From: CAZYPB01 sp964649265
Lineage (GTDB): Archaea > Micrarchaeota > Micrarchaeia > Burarchaeales > JAKAKT01
NCBI GenBank assembly: GCA_964649265.1
Contig: CAZYPB010000007.1
Location: forward strand, 1-29,767
Length of the DNA stretch: 29,767 bases
Direction: 5' to 3'
The translations under genes and the position numbers were made by a program. Below, in pieces: positions 1 to 8,482 of this stretch (positions are counted from its first letter, which is position 1; the number at the start of each line of letters is the position of its first letter). Below the pieces are notes generated by a model. That model had not been told where the DNA came from, searched no databases, and saw nothing but the letters and a program-made list of their open reading frames with translations.

Positions 1-6
1 GTTTAT

Positions 7-570
7 ATGGGAACTATGGAAGAACACGGACTCGTACTAGATTTTTTTCCGTATGGGAAAAGCACAGATACCCGGAAGGAACCCCTAGCTCAGATAATAG
101 GCGAGACATACTTCACTCTACTCGAAGTCGTACCAAAGCAAAACATCCAGCTGACATTAGGTGAAAAGATATACATTGGAAAAGGGGAAAGAGAGAGGAT
201 AGATCATATCCGGGGAAGGGTGAGCTTCGATGAGCTGACCTCTTCTGCTCGAAGTTCCATGAAGCAGGTAATAACAAAGATAGTCCTTTCAAGGGAAACG
301 GAATTTATAAACTTCTTCAACAAATGCGGCCCAATAACAATACGTCTCCATCAACTTGAGCTTCTTCCAGGGGTAGGCAAGAAACATATGAAGAGCATAT
401 TGGCCGAGAGAGAGAAAAAACCCTTTGAGAGTTTTGAAGATATAAGCAAACGGGTGGTTCTTCTCCCAAAACCAGTCAACATATTAGTTGACAGAATAGA
501 GGAGGAACTAAAAGGAGACTCCAAATATTTTGTGTTAACAAGGCCGCCCCACAGGGATGCCCGCCAATGA
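7..570 (+). CDS. DUF655 family RNA/DNA-binding protein (OB-like plus helix-hairpin-helix)
   Basis: A 187-residue protein of the archaeal DUF655 family, recognised from its opening (EEHGLVLDFFPYGKS), a central basic beta-rich part with GEKIYIGKGER near residues 52-62, and a helix-hairpin-helix at about residues 117-135 (LELLPGVGKKHMKSILAER). The family is thought to bind nucleic acid, and in many archaea it lies next to ksgA, as here. The stop codon overlaps the ksgA start by 4 bases (ATGA), so the two are almost certainly translated together. The first ATG at 7 gives MGTMEEHG; the second at 16 gives MEEHG and fits the usual family start better. The window edge hides anything upstream, so the start is uncertain. 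The family assignment is firm, but the molecular role is not established. Confidence 0.85.
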   Translation: MGTMEEHGLVLDFFPYGKSTDTRKEPLAQIIGETYFTLLEVVPKQNIQLTLGEKIYIGKGERERIDHIRGRVSFDELTSSARSSMKQVITKIVLSRETEFINFFNKCGPITIRLHQLELLPGVGKKHMKSILAEREKKPFESFEDISKRVVLLPKPVNILVDRIEEELKGDSKYFVLTRPPHRDARQ

Positions 571-1349
571 GCCAAATTGACCTTATCAAAGGAATAGGTC
601 CAAAGAAAAAACTCGGGCAGAATTTTCTTATTGAAGACTCAATAATTCAAAGAGAGATTGCATATTGCGACCCTAAGGATAAGACTATTCTTGAGATAGG
701 TCCAGGCATCGGCGCTCTTACCGCCGTTCTATCAAAGCAGGCTAAGAGCCTTACTGCAATCGAAATAGATTCAAGGCTAGTCCCTCTCCTAAAAGAAAAG
801 TTCAGAAACAACCCAAATACCTCCATAATACAGGGAGATTTTCTTGAGTTTAACGGAGGCCCGTACGATCTAGTTGTATCCAATCTCCCATACTACATAG
901 CATCAAAAATCATATTTAAACTAACAGAAATTGAGTTCACTGAGGCGATCCTGTGTATACAGTCCGAACTTGCATACAGGGCGACTGCCCTTCCAAACAC
1001 AAGAGATTATTCTCGTCTTTCAGTAATGTGCAGTTTCCTGTTTGATATAGAGATCGTGGATACCATTCCAGCAAGTGCGTTCTACCCAAAACCAAAAGTT
1101 CAATCAAAAATAATAAGATTAATAAAAAAAGGCTCGGTTTCAGATGGCCTGGCGCAGTTTATAAATGCCCTGTTTCAACATAAAAACAAAAAATTAAGAA
1201 ACGCAATCATAGACTCAAAGAAATTCTTGAAACTAGATGGCACCAAAGTACAAGAGATAGTTTCTAAACTATCACTTAAAAACAGGAGAGTTAAGACACT
1301 GACAAAGGACGAGATATTAAGATCATTCGAGGAGTACAAAAGGCACTAG
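567..1349 (+). CDS. ksgA: 16S rRNA (adenine-N6,N6)-dimethyltransferase KsgA/Dim1
   Basis: KsgA/Dim1 uses S-adenosylmethionine to dimethylate two adjacent adenines in the 3'-terminal helix of 16S rRNA late in small-subunit assembly. The 260-residue protein has the family start KKKLGQNFL (13-21), SAM motif I LEIGPGIGALT (42-52), the acidic residue after strand 2 (AIEID, 64-68), and the adenine-binding motif NLPYY (106-110). The C-terminal helical domain is short but complete. Length is normal for the archaeal enzyme. It overlaps the DUF655 gene by 4 bases upstream. Its TAG stop shares a CTAG palindrome with the stop of the convergent beta-helix gene. Confidence 0.96.
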   Translation: MSQIDLIKGIGPKKKLGQNFLIEDSIIQREIAYCDPKDKTILEIGPGIGALTAVLSKQAKSLTAIEIDSRLVPLLKEKFRNNPNTSIIQGDFLEFNGGPYDLVVSNLPYYIASKIIFKLTEIEFTEAILCIQSELAYRATALPNTRDYSRLSVMCSFLFDIEIVDTIPASAFYPKPKVQSKIIRLIKKGSVSDGLAQFINALFQHKNKKLRNAIIDSKKFLKLDGTKVQEIVSKLSLKNRRVKTLTKDEILRSFEEYKRH

Positions 1350-2206
1350 ACCTTCTTCTTTCTTCTATCAATCCACCCACTTGCTCTATCGACACCGAGT
1401 TTCTTGAATGAAGTCCCCTTTTCCTCTTTCTTCCGTCTTCCATATATATAAACAAACGTGAAAAGGGACACAAAAAGAAGAGCAAATGCACTTATTATCC
1501 TTATATCCGTTAAAACATCGTCCACGGTTTCACCAGTAACAAAATCTCCGTAGTTTCCATACTCTTCCATATCTCTCACAGAGTCTTTCTTAATTCCAGA
1601 ATGACATCCTCTGAGGTCATTTCCATTTATTATTATCCCCACCGATGAGTAAACACCTATTCCTATCGAGTTATCCGTAACTCCGTTCTCTACAACCGAA
1701 GTATACACCGAGGACTTTAGTTCAATACCGTGATTTATATTTTCAGTTATAGTGTTTCTCTCAATAGTTCCAGTTGTAAGGGAATACGAATAAATCCCCT
1801 TCCCATTTTTCTTTATGATGTTTTCACTCATCCTGATATCCGAGGTAGAAGAAAGATAGACTCCAATTCGCGAATCCTGGACATCATTTCCATTTAAACT
1901 TGTTTGACTGCTTTGGAGAACGTAAATTCCATAGTCGAATGATCGTATTTTACAGTTTTTCACTACTGCTCCATTTGTTCCAAATACCTTTACTCCATTT
2001 CCTCCCCCTGCCCCATTAATCATATGTCCTTTACAATCTAATGTTACGTTGTCCCCTATTATCACTAAACAACTATCTTCTGTTGAAATGTCTTCAGTTA
2101 GAACAGTATCCGAATATATAGTGCCGTTGTCTCCGATTTCATTACAATTGATTCCTTGAACAACAGCTGTAAGAAAAATAAAAGCAAGTATAAGCGCCGT
2201 TCGCAT
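1346..2206 (-). CDS. Membrane-anchored right-handed beta-helix (NosD-like) surface protein
   Basis: A 286-residue protein with a signal peptide (about residues 1-21), a right-handed parallel beta-helix region (about 30-205) and a C-terminal membrane segment (about 236-255). A basic cytoplasmic tail of about 30 residues ends in RRKKKV. Short repeated rungs such as GIYVLQSS, GVYLSSTS, GIYSYS, GIELKSS and GIGVYSS mark the beta-helix, as in NosD/CASH domains and pectate-lyase-like folds. No catalytic residues can be assigned, so it may be a binding or structural surface protein. It starts 8 bases after the preceding surface-protein gene and is probably the last gene of the 5252-1346 operon. There is no reason to link it to nitrous oxide reductase. 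Confidence 0.8.
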   Translation of the reverse strand: MRTALILAFIFLTAVVQGINCNEIGDNGTIYSDTVLTEDISTEDSCLVIIGDNVTLDCKGHMINGAGGGNGVKVFGTNGAVVKNCKIRSFDYGIYVLQSSQTSLNGNDVQDSRIGVYLSSTSDIRMSENIIKKNGKGIYSYSLTTGTIERNTITENINHGIELKSSVYTSVVENGVTDNSIGIGVYSSVGIIINGNDLRGCHSGIKKDSVRDMEEYGNYGDFVTGETVDDVLTDIRIISAFALLFVSLFTFVYIYGRRKKEEKGTSFKKLGVDRASGWIDRRKKKV

Positions 2207-2214
2207 AATCTGCT

Positions 2215-4825
2215 TTATTCATCATCATTTAAAACAGGAACAGTCTCACTATTTATACAGACTAGATTCCCCTCTCCGTCAAACGCACTAAGCTTTGTTT
2301 CGTGTGGTCTTTCCATTGTTATAATCTCATATGAAAGATGAAGAGTTTCTCCATGTCCAAGCTCAGGTCTTCTCCACCTTATTATATCCTTATCCAAAAG
2401 AGATTTTACACTTCCACCTCCATACTCACTAATATCCGCATCTCTGGGCAAAGTATCAGATATTCGGATATCAAATATTCTCTCTCCGTTATTTTCAATT
2501 TTGATATTAACTTTTTTTCCATCATATCTTTTTTCGAGTCTAATTCCACGCCTTCCAAGTCCCCTGAAAGCCAAATATCCAATTATCGGAAAGAAAAGGA
2601 ACGGCATTACTACCAAGAAAACAAAGACAGAGTCCATATCACTACTTCTGGATTTTGGGTAAACTCCCCCAATTAATCTAGCAGTAAATTTTTCTTCAGT
2701 TCTTTTTTCTCCTGGTTTTTCAGAAATAGAAATTACTCTTTCCTGCCCAAAGAAACTGATTTTCCAATCTCCAATCTCATCCACTACACATGCCGTCTTA
2801 CCATTTTTTACTGGGACATAAATATTTTTTCCTGAAGGAGAAATAATCTTTAGAGATCCTTCCCAGGGCGACCCATCTTTCACAACAAAAATCTCTATTT
2901 TTTCATCCAAAAAACTTTCTTCTACAGCTATTACGTTGTCTTTTGGTTTGCTTGCAGTTACTTCTTGATTGGTATTGTTGGATTCTTCCTTCTTATAATA
3001 TTCATCTTTAACTTCAATACCGCTCTGCTCATTTTTTTTATTTTCCCAAAGGAGTTTACTATGTTTATATTCAAACACCACATTATGTTTTCCAACGTCT
3101 AACTCTCCTAAGTTTATCAAAACCCCATTCTGGTTTGTAGAGAAAAGCAGGTTTTTTCCATCTAATTGAGCGGTTCCTCCCATATGGTCTTGGAGATTTG
3201 ACCAAGGCAAAAAATATCTGACAGTTATGTTTCCTGGAAAATCGTTAGGAACTAAAACACATATATCAACTTTTCCATCTGAGAAGTATTTCCCACAGTC
3301 AACAGGTCCAGGGTATCTAACACTGAAACTTAATGTTTTCTCTTTTAGTGGATCAAGAACCACCCCAAACCTTTCGTTCGGAAAATCCGGAAGATTGACA
3401 TTTCCTTCTAGTGTTCTCTTAGGATTTTTATTAAAAATAGTAAATTCATAAGTTGCGAAAACTACATCATTTACGTTTATATTTTTAGGGAAAATGGTTT
3501 TTTCGTTTTTTATCACAAACCCAAGGATTTCATAGAATAACTTATAGTAACAAGTTTCATAAGGACCACACATTATACTAACTAATANNNNNNNNNNATA
3601 ATATGTCGTTCTCTAAATTGATACTGTTAGGTGCAGGTTCCATATTGAAATTTCCCAAAAAGTCTTCTGGAAAAATATACGTAATATCATAGTAAAATGT
3701 TCTGTTGGCACTGTTTTCTATAACCCATTCAACAGTCAGTTTATCTAGTTCTATTTCTTCACTTATATTCACTGAAGCATTTTCTTCTACCGTAAATCTA
3801 AAGACTCCATTTCCTCTCCTTCCATTAAAACTTTCTATTGCCTCCAGTTCGAGTTCATATTCCCCTAATCCTGGTGTTCCTAATTCCAATCTACAAACAC
3901 CTAATACAGGTTTACAAGCAATAGTATTATTTGCAAAATAGATATCTGCATTAATGGGTATTCCATTTAATTTAACGGAAATATTGGCTTCTACTGTTTC
4001 ATCATGAATATAATATCCATCATTTGAAAAGTCAACAGTTAAATCCAATCTTTCTGTGTAGTATTCTAAAATTCCCCCGGAATTCATAGATACTATATTT
4101 TCTGATACTTCACAACCTACACAGTTAACATGCTGTGCTTCCTCTGGGATATTTATTTGGATAAGATTATCTGAACTTGGGATATCGAACAAGTAATGAA
4201 CAAAGTCTTCCTTGTAACTACAATTACCATTGACAGTGTTCTTTTTATTTGATTGTGGAAAAATAAGATCGAGAAATATTGGGGCATCCAAGCAAGATAA
4301 TAATGGACACTTTCCACTTCCTAAAGAGAAAACAACGTTTCCTTCAAATGATAATATATTTTCTCCTTCCTTAACACATTCTTCTGCAATATTTGTTTGT
4401 CTTATTCTAGGTGCTACATTATGATTTTGATATCCCTCATTATTTATCTCAACATAACAGTCATTGATTTTAATGAATATTGATGCCGGTCCATGATAAC
4501 ATTCTAACATCTGAAAGCGCATAATTCCAGCCCTTATTTTTTCTAGGTCAAACAGAATATGCGCATCAGATATTACGTAATTGTTTTTTTCAGAATCGAC
4601 CGAACAGGAGGTAAGATCCTGGAAATATATGCTGTTTATGTTTTCTGTTCTGCAGGGTTCATATGAATAGAGATTTGGTGAGCAACCTTTCCAAGGCCTG
4701 AATTCTGGATATATGGTGGTGTATACTAATTCAGGTGTAACGGTTGCTATGGAATCATGTAGGAAGACCAATAAAAGAAGGATAATTACAGTGGTCGGCC
4801 TAGGAAATGCCCTGAAGGCGTTCAC
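2215..4825 (-). CDS. Large membrane-anchored surface protein, one gene interrupted by an assembly gap
   Basis: Two open frames, 4825 down to the N run and the N run down to 2215, are best read as one protein of about 870 residues. The upstream frame has no stop before the Ns, and the downstream frame stays open through LVSI up to the Ns. They differ in phase only because the gap is set at an arbitrary 10 N. The GTG start at 4825 gives a basic N-terminus and a hydrophobic signal peptide (TTVIILLLLVFLHDSIA). A long cysteine- and Asn-Xaa-Ser/Thr-containing ectodomain follows, then one membrane segment (VFVFLVVMPFLFFPIIGYLAF) and a region of about 110 residues resembling DUF11-type beta-sandwich domains (IENNGERIFDIRISDTLP). 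It sits 13 bases after the histone-fold gene and 8 before the NosD-like gene. Function unknown; probably cell-surface. Confidence 0.75.
3588..3597. other. Scaffold gap (10 N) inside the surface-protein gene
   Basis: Exactly ten N. The flanking reading frames on the minus strand are both open but in different phase, so the true missing length is not 10 (or not 10 modulo 3). The missing piece probably encodes only part of the ectodomain. Confidence 0.95.
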
Positions 4826-4838
4826 CCCCCAATTCTAA

Positions 4839-5252
4839 TTATCTCCACTCTTCTGCATTCTCTATTTGCATTATTTTCTCTTCAAGTTCCGCACGTTGTT
4901 TTTCCAACATCTTCCGAATATTTTCTATTCGCTTTAATTGAAGATCCACTTCCCGGTATTTCTTTGCTGCTTTGTTGAAATGGTCTATGGAAAGCGTAAA
5001 GTATTCTTCTTCATCCATCTGTTTTGCTATATCCTCAAGTATCTCTCCAAGCAGAACATTGGCTGCAACTTTGACTTCGCTTCTTATCTGGTGCTCTTTT
5101 TTCAGGTTGTTTTTGATAATTCTGACAACTCTCGCAGATGGAAATGGAAGCTTTTCTTCAAGTTCGCTTTCAATCCCTTCTTCTGCTGCCATCTGCTCTT
5201 GCATTGCTGTTTCCTCTTCTTCAGTGACTTCTGGTTTCTCGTCCTCGTTCAT
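4839..5252 (-). CDS. Histone-fold protein with acidic N-terminal tail and C-terminal coiled coil
   Basis: A 137-residue protein. Residues 1-34 are a very acidic tail. Residues about 35-98 fit a histone fold: helix 1 FPSARVVRIIKNNL, long helix 2 RSEVKVAANVLLGEILEDI, and helix 3 TLSIDHFNKAAKKY. Residues about 100-134 form a charged heptad-like coiled coil (LQLKRIENIRKMLEKQRAELEEKI). HMf-type histones are about 65-70 residues with no tails; the arginine-threonine (GRKTV) motif before helix 3 is absent here. The chosen start at 5252 is preceded by GGTGAT, a strong archaeal Shine-Dalgarno, at 5 bases; an ATG at 5267 is in frame but would place that site inside the gene. It heads an operon with two surface-protein genes. 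It could act in chromatin or as a transcription factor like NF-Y subunits; a wholly different role is possible. Confidence 0.72.
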   Translation of the reverse strand: MNEDEKPEVTEEEETAMQEQMAAEEGIESELEEKLPFPSARVVRIIKNNLKKEHQIRSEVKVAANVLLGEILEDIAKQMDEEEYFTLSIDHFNKAAKKYREVDLQLKRIENIRKMLEKQRAELEEKIMQIENAEEWR

Positions 5253-5283
5253 TATATCACCATACAAACATAGCCTTGGAAAT

Positions 5284-5292
5284 TATATATAT
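5284..5292. promoter_or_regulatory. Shared TATA box between the histone-fold and metallopeptidase genes
   Basis: The alternating AT run TATATATAT is centred near 5288. On the plus strand its centre lies 24 bases before the ATG at 5312, so that transcript would be leaderless. On the minus strand initiation about 26 bases away, near 5262, would leave a leader of about 10 bases carrying GGTGAT before the ATG at 5252. No other good TATA box is visible in this 59-base spacer. Confidence 0.55.
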
Positions 5293-5311
5293 TTTGTGTC
5301 GATATTTACAT

Positions 5312-5704
5312 ATGGATTTTTACCTTGCCCCGGACGTAAAGAAGATGGCCGAGGAGCTTATAAAATATGCTGATTTTCCCCACATAAACTCATTCAGACT
5401 CATTTACATGCGCAGTAAGGGTTCAAAGGCAAGGGCATATGCGAGAATATGGAGCATGCCAAGAATATGGCAACAGGCTCTTGAGATAAAGGCATATTAT
5501 ATAATTGAGGTTCTTTCTGAACATTTCGATAACCTAGATGAAGAAAAAAAGAAGAAAGTCATAATACACGAACTTCTCCATATTCCAAAGACATTTAGCG
5601 GAGCACTTGTCCCACACACGTGTTTTGGAAAGAAAATAAATGAAAAAAGCGTTAACAGAATATACCTGGAAATAGAAAGAAAAAAATCAGGCGAAATCTT
5701 CTAA
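5312..5704 (+). CDS. Small putative metallopeptidase (HELLH, phage-metallopeptidase-like)
   Basis: A 130-residue protein with a zinc-protease signature HELLH at residues 86-90, followed by IPKTFSGALVPH, whose H102 is a plausible third zinc ligand. An earlier conserved-looking stretch, RIWSMPRIWQQAL (45-57), together with the motif matches the short 'putative phage metallopeptidase' family common in archaea and bacteria. The start at 5312 is chosen because a TATA box lies 24 bases upstream; an ATG at 5276 would begin upstream of that box. No signal peptide or membrane segment is seen, so it is cytoplasmic. Substrate unknown. Its last 18 bases overlap the convergent PHP-domain gene. Confidence 0.72.
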   Translation: MDFYLAPDVKKMAEELIKYADFPHINSFRLIYMRSKGSKARAYARIWSMPRIWQQALEIKAYYIIEVLSEHFDNLDEEKKKKVIIHELLHIPKTFSGALVPHTCFGKKINEKSVNRIYLEIERKKSGEIF

Positions 5705-6937
5705 TGCACTCTGTTTTGCTTTAACTTCATCAATTTTTCCTGGTTCTTTGAAAACATCAACTTCTCCATAAACCCCATCATATCCTGGCAATACCCTTAT
5801 TTTTCCCTTTCTCATCCGTTCTATTCCATCTGCAATTTTTTCACCCGCGAGTTCACCTAATTTACCCCTTTCAATATGCAAAACAGATAATTCATTTCCG
5901 AATTTTTTAATAAGCTTCCAATATACCTCACCAACTGCCTTGGTGTAAGGTCCCTTTCCAAGGCTCTTCGATATAATTTCTTCTAAGGGAACCAGGTTCT
6001 CAAAAGGAACAGCGTTCTTCGGAGGAGTGTTTCCATCTCTGTCAGCTAAATCATTCACCCGGTGCATAACACCCAGAGTTAGTTTCCTCCTACAAACAGG
6101 ACAGATATTATTGTGTCTCTTGCTTTCATTTGGGGAGAATCTAATTCCACAGTTCCTGTGCCCATCGAAATGATATTTTCCTTCTTCAGGATAGAACTCG
6201 TATGTAAGCTTCAGCTTCCCAGAGTCTTTCTTCTTTATCGCGCACATAACTTCATCGTACGTCAACGAATTAAGCTCGAGCACATTGGCCTCCCTACCAA
6301 GCTTTCTTGGAGAATGTGCATCGCTGTTGCTCAACAAAGAGTATTTGTCAAGAGAACTAAGCCGCCAGTTCATCGCAGGATCACTGCTAAGTCCGGTCTC
6401 AAGAGCAAATATATGTTTACTCATATCATGATAACATTCTTCGACTGAATCGAAACCAGAATTTGCTCCAAACAAACTGAACCAAGGAGTCCAAACATGC
6501 GCGGGCACAACAAGACACCTATTCGAAACACCCATTATTAGTTCAACCATCTCAGCTGCACTCATCCTTCCAAATGTCGGCCTTCCATCCGCCTTGAGGT
6601 TTCCCTTAGTCTCCAATCCTTCGTTTATCTGATCAACGGTCTCAAAATCAGGTGCAAGCAGGAGATGATGAATCTTTTTTAAACCCGCCTGGTGGAAGAT
6701 ATTACTTACTTCTGCTGAAAGAACAAAGGTAATTCCATCGTATCCGAAAAGTCCATTACCGAGAGGGGTAAGAAGCTCCTTAAGCTCTTTAAGATATCCG
6801 GGATGTGTAAAATCTCCAGTGCCCATGAGCCCGATTCCCTTTATTTTGGCCCATTCAGATATGCCCCGGATATCCATATCTTTACTTGTGGCCATCGAAT
6901 ATTTTGTATGGAGGTGCAAATCCGCTACTATTCTCAT
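5687..6937 (-). CDS. PHP-domain phosphoesterase with C-terminal zinc ribbon (COG1379-like)
   Basis: A 416-residue protein with the PHP metal-binding motifs in order: HLHTKYS (8-14), GTGDFTHPGY (39-48), AEVSNIF (75-81), PAHVWTPWF (145-153) and SNSDAHS (203-209). A zinc-ribbon-like segment follows with His260, Cys263, Cys279 and Cys282. This matches the archaeal/bacterial family often labelled 'DNA helicase UvrD-like' or 'endonuclease Q-like'. Endonuclease Q of Thermococcales cuts DNA 5' of deaminated bases and has this PHP plus zinc-ribbon arrangement, so a DNA-repair nuclease is the best guess. A TATA-like box at 6959-6967 lies about 26 bases upstream, consistent with a leaderless message. 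Confidence 0.82.
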   Translation of the reverse strand: MRIVADLHLHTKYSMATSKDMDIRGISEWAKIKGIGLMGTGDFTHPGYLKELKELLTPLGNGLFGYDGITFVLSAEVSNIFHQAGLKKIHHLLLAPDFETVDQINEGLETKGNLKADGRPTFGRMSAAEMVELIMGVSNRCLVVPAHVWTPWFSLFGANSGFDSVEECYHDMSKHIFALETGLSSDPAMNWRLSSLDKYSLLSNSDAHSPRKLGREANVLELNSLTYDEVMCAIKKKDSGKLKLTYEFYPEEGKYHFDGHRNCGIRFSPNESKRHNNICPVCRRKLTLGVMHRVNDLADRDGNTPPKNAVPFENLVPLEEIISKSLGKGPYTKAVGEVYWKLIKKFGNELSVLHIERGKLGELAGEKIADGIERMRKGKIRVLPGYDGVYGEVDVFKEPGKIDEVKAKQSALEDFA

Positions 6938-6958
6938 GGTTCTAGATACCTTTCAAGA

Positions 6959-6967
6959 GATAAAAAA
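6959..6967 (-). promoter_or_regulatory. TATA box for the PHP-domain gene
   Basis: Minus-strand TTTTTTATC centred near 6963 lies about 26 bases upstream of the ATG at 6937, the spacing expected for a leaderless archaeal transcript. Confidence 0.5.
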
Positions 6968-6979
6968 CTAACCTAACGT

Positions 6980-6987
6980 TATAAATA
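6980..6987 (+). promoter_or_regulatory. TATA box for the small membrane protein at 7010
   Basis: TATAAATA-type box centred near 6983.5. The ATG at 7010 is 26 bases downstream with no Shine-Dalgarno between, indicating leaderless transcription. Confidence 0.6.
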
Positions 6988-7009
6988 ATGGATTCTCTAT
7001 CTTTTAACC

Positions 7010-7372
7010 ATGGCCTACAGTTCCCATTCAGGGACAGATCTACTTATCGATGTGGGAGTACTGATATTTGTAATAGCTCTAGTACCGAAAAACGACATAA
7101 TATATGCGATCCTACTATCTTTCATTGCAATAACCATAGTAGCCATAGAATCAAGGGTAAGGGGATTTAGACTCACAGGATATATGGCTGACGGAGTGAA
7201 TGCGTTCAGGCCAATATACTGGGCAACAGCACTTCTCTTACTAGTTCTTTATCACAAGCCAGTTGATGGAGCAGACATATGGGGAGACCCAACACTCTCA
7301 TTTTTCATTACGACAATGCTTCTGTTTCTCTCGATGATGTTCATATCCTACAGGGCAGCTTCATCTGATTAG
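7010..7372 (+). CDS. Small integral membrane protein, function unknown
   Basis: A 120-residue hydrophobic protein with about four membrane segments: LLIDVGVLIFVIALV, IIYAILLSFIAITIVAI, IYWATALLLLVLYH and LSFFITTMLLFLSMMFIS. A loop of charged residues (RVRGFRLTGYMADGVNAFR) joins the second and third. I do not recognise a family. It is transcribed towards orc1/cdc6, which starts about 40 bases later, but that gene seems to have its own promoter. An overlapping ATG at 6988 in another frame is not used. Confidence 0.7.
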   Translation: MAYSSHSGTDLLIDVGVLIFVIALVPKNDIIYAILLSFIAITIVAIESRVRGFRLTGYMADGVNAFRPIYWATALLLLVLYHKPVDGADIWGDPTLSFFITTMLLFLSMMFISYRAASSD

Positions 7373-7428
7373 ATGTTTCTGACAAACATTAAAAATTAAA
7401 CACTGGTAAAAATGATCATGACAAACAT
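7373..7428 (+). promoter_or_regulatory. orc1/cdc6 promoter region with inverted and direct repeats
   Basis: The 39-base spacer before cdc6 starts with a perfect 6-base inverted repeat, ATGTTT (7373-7378) and AAACAT (7384-7389). TGACAAACAT occurs twice, at 7380-7389 and 7419-7428, flanking an AT-rich TATA-like stretch centred near 7394. From that box a leaderless message would begin near the ATG at 7418. The repeats could be an operator, an initiator-binding site, or a hairpin ending the upstream message. Confidence 0.4.
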
Positions 7429-8482
7429 ATTCAGTGACTTCAGTGATGAGAAAAGTGTATTCCGAGACGAGAGGGTTCTCACTCCTGATTATCTGCCAGA
7501 GGATCTTATCCACAGAGAAGCGCAGATAAAGGAAATGGCATCCACTCTAAGATCTGTTGTAAAAGGAAAAAAACCAGAAAATATGCTTATAATAGGTCCT
7601 CCAGGAACTGGAAAAACAACATGTGCAAAATATGTTTTAAATCAACTTTCAGAGTACTCAAAAAGGGCACTCGCGATATACATAAACTGTTGGGAATTAT
7701 CGACAAGGCACGCGATACTAAATAAACTTGCTACATCCTTGGGAGAGATTGTTCCAAGGAGAGGAGTCGCAACGGACGAGGTCACTGAGAAGATATCTGA
7801 ATTTTTAAGAAAGGAGAAACGAATTCCGGTCATTGTTCTAGACGAAGTAGACAGGCTCGTAATAAGCCAATATGGAGAAGAGTCAATTCTCTACGATTTA
7901 GCAAGGTCACAAGAAATACTCGGTTCTGAGATAGCAATAATCGGAATCTCAAATGGAGAATCGTTTCTATCGAAACTGGACGCACGCATAACGAGCTCAT
8001 TCTCACAACATAGATTATATTTCAAACAATACACTCCTTCGCAGCTGAAAGACATACTCAATGCCAGGAGCAAAGAAGCATTCAAAAGAGGTTCATTGGG
8101 AAAGGAAGTAATCCCCCTATGCGCAGCAACGGGGGCAAAAAAGGGAGGGGATGCCCGCGTGTCCATAAGTACGCTTTGGAGAGCAGGAAAACTCGCCGAT
8201 AGGAAGAACTCCTCAACAGTTGAAATAGAACATGTAAAAGAGGTTTCCCCTGAGAAAACAGAGCACGAACACAACACAATGCTGGAGCCACTTGAAAAGA
8301 AGATTCTCTCACTCATAAAGAAAAAACCATATACAAGCGGTGAACTTTATCAAGAACTGAAAAGTGATTTAATTACTGATAGGACTGTAAGAAATCATCT
8401 TTCAAAACTTGAAAAACTTGGCCTTATAGAAACTGAAGTAAAAGCAGACAAAGGAAGAACAAGAAAGATAAAACTGAAATGA
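7412..8482 (+). CDS. cdc6: Orc1/Cdc6 replication initiator AAA+ ATPase
   Basis: Archaeal Orc1/Cdc6 recognises origins and loads the MCM helicase. The 356-residue protein has Walker A GPPGTGKTT (62-70), Walker B IVLDEVD (141-147), sensor 1 in GISN (178-181), a likely arginine finger in LDARI (189-193), and sensor 2 in GDARVSI (246-252). From about residue 285 a C-terminal winged helix follows, with YTSGELYQELK and the recognition-like helix DRTVRNHLSKLEKLGLIETE. Length is at the short end for the family. ATG codons at 7412 and 7418 are both possible; the TATA spacing favours 7418. The stop forms a TGATCA palindrome with the stop of the convergent GTPase gene, with no spacer. Confidence 0.93.
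   Translation: MIMTNIFSDFSDEKSVFRDERVLTPDYLPEDLIHREAQIKEMASTLRSVVKGKKPENMLIIGPPGTGKTTCAKYVLNQLSEYSKRALAIYINCWELSTRHAILNKLATSLGEIVPRRGVATDEVTEKISEFLRKEKRIPVIVLDEVDRLVISQYGEESILYDLARSQEILGSEIAIIGISNGESFLSKLDARITSSFSQHRLYFKQYTPSQLKDILNARSKEAFKRGSLGKEVIPLCAATGAKKGGDARVSISTLWRAGKLADRKNSSTVEIEHVKEVSPEKTEHEHNTMLEPLEKKILSLIKKKPYTSGELYQELKSDLITDRTVRNHLSKLEKLGLIETEVKADKGRTRKIKLK

Noticed and set aside
1346..2206. Calling the beta-helix protein a nitrous oxide reductase accessory protein (NosD)
   Set aside because: Only the generic beta-helix repeat is shared; no nos genes are nearby.
5253..5267. ATG at 5267 as the start of the histone-fold protein
   Set aside because: It would put the GGTGAT Shine-Dalgarno, ideally placed for the ATG at 5252, inside the coding sequence.
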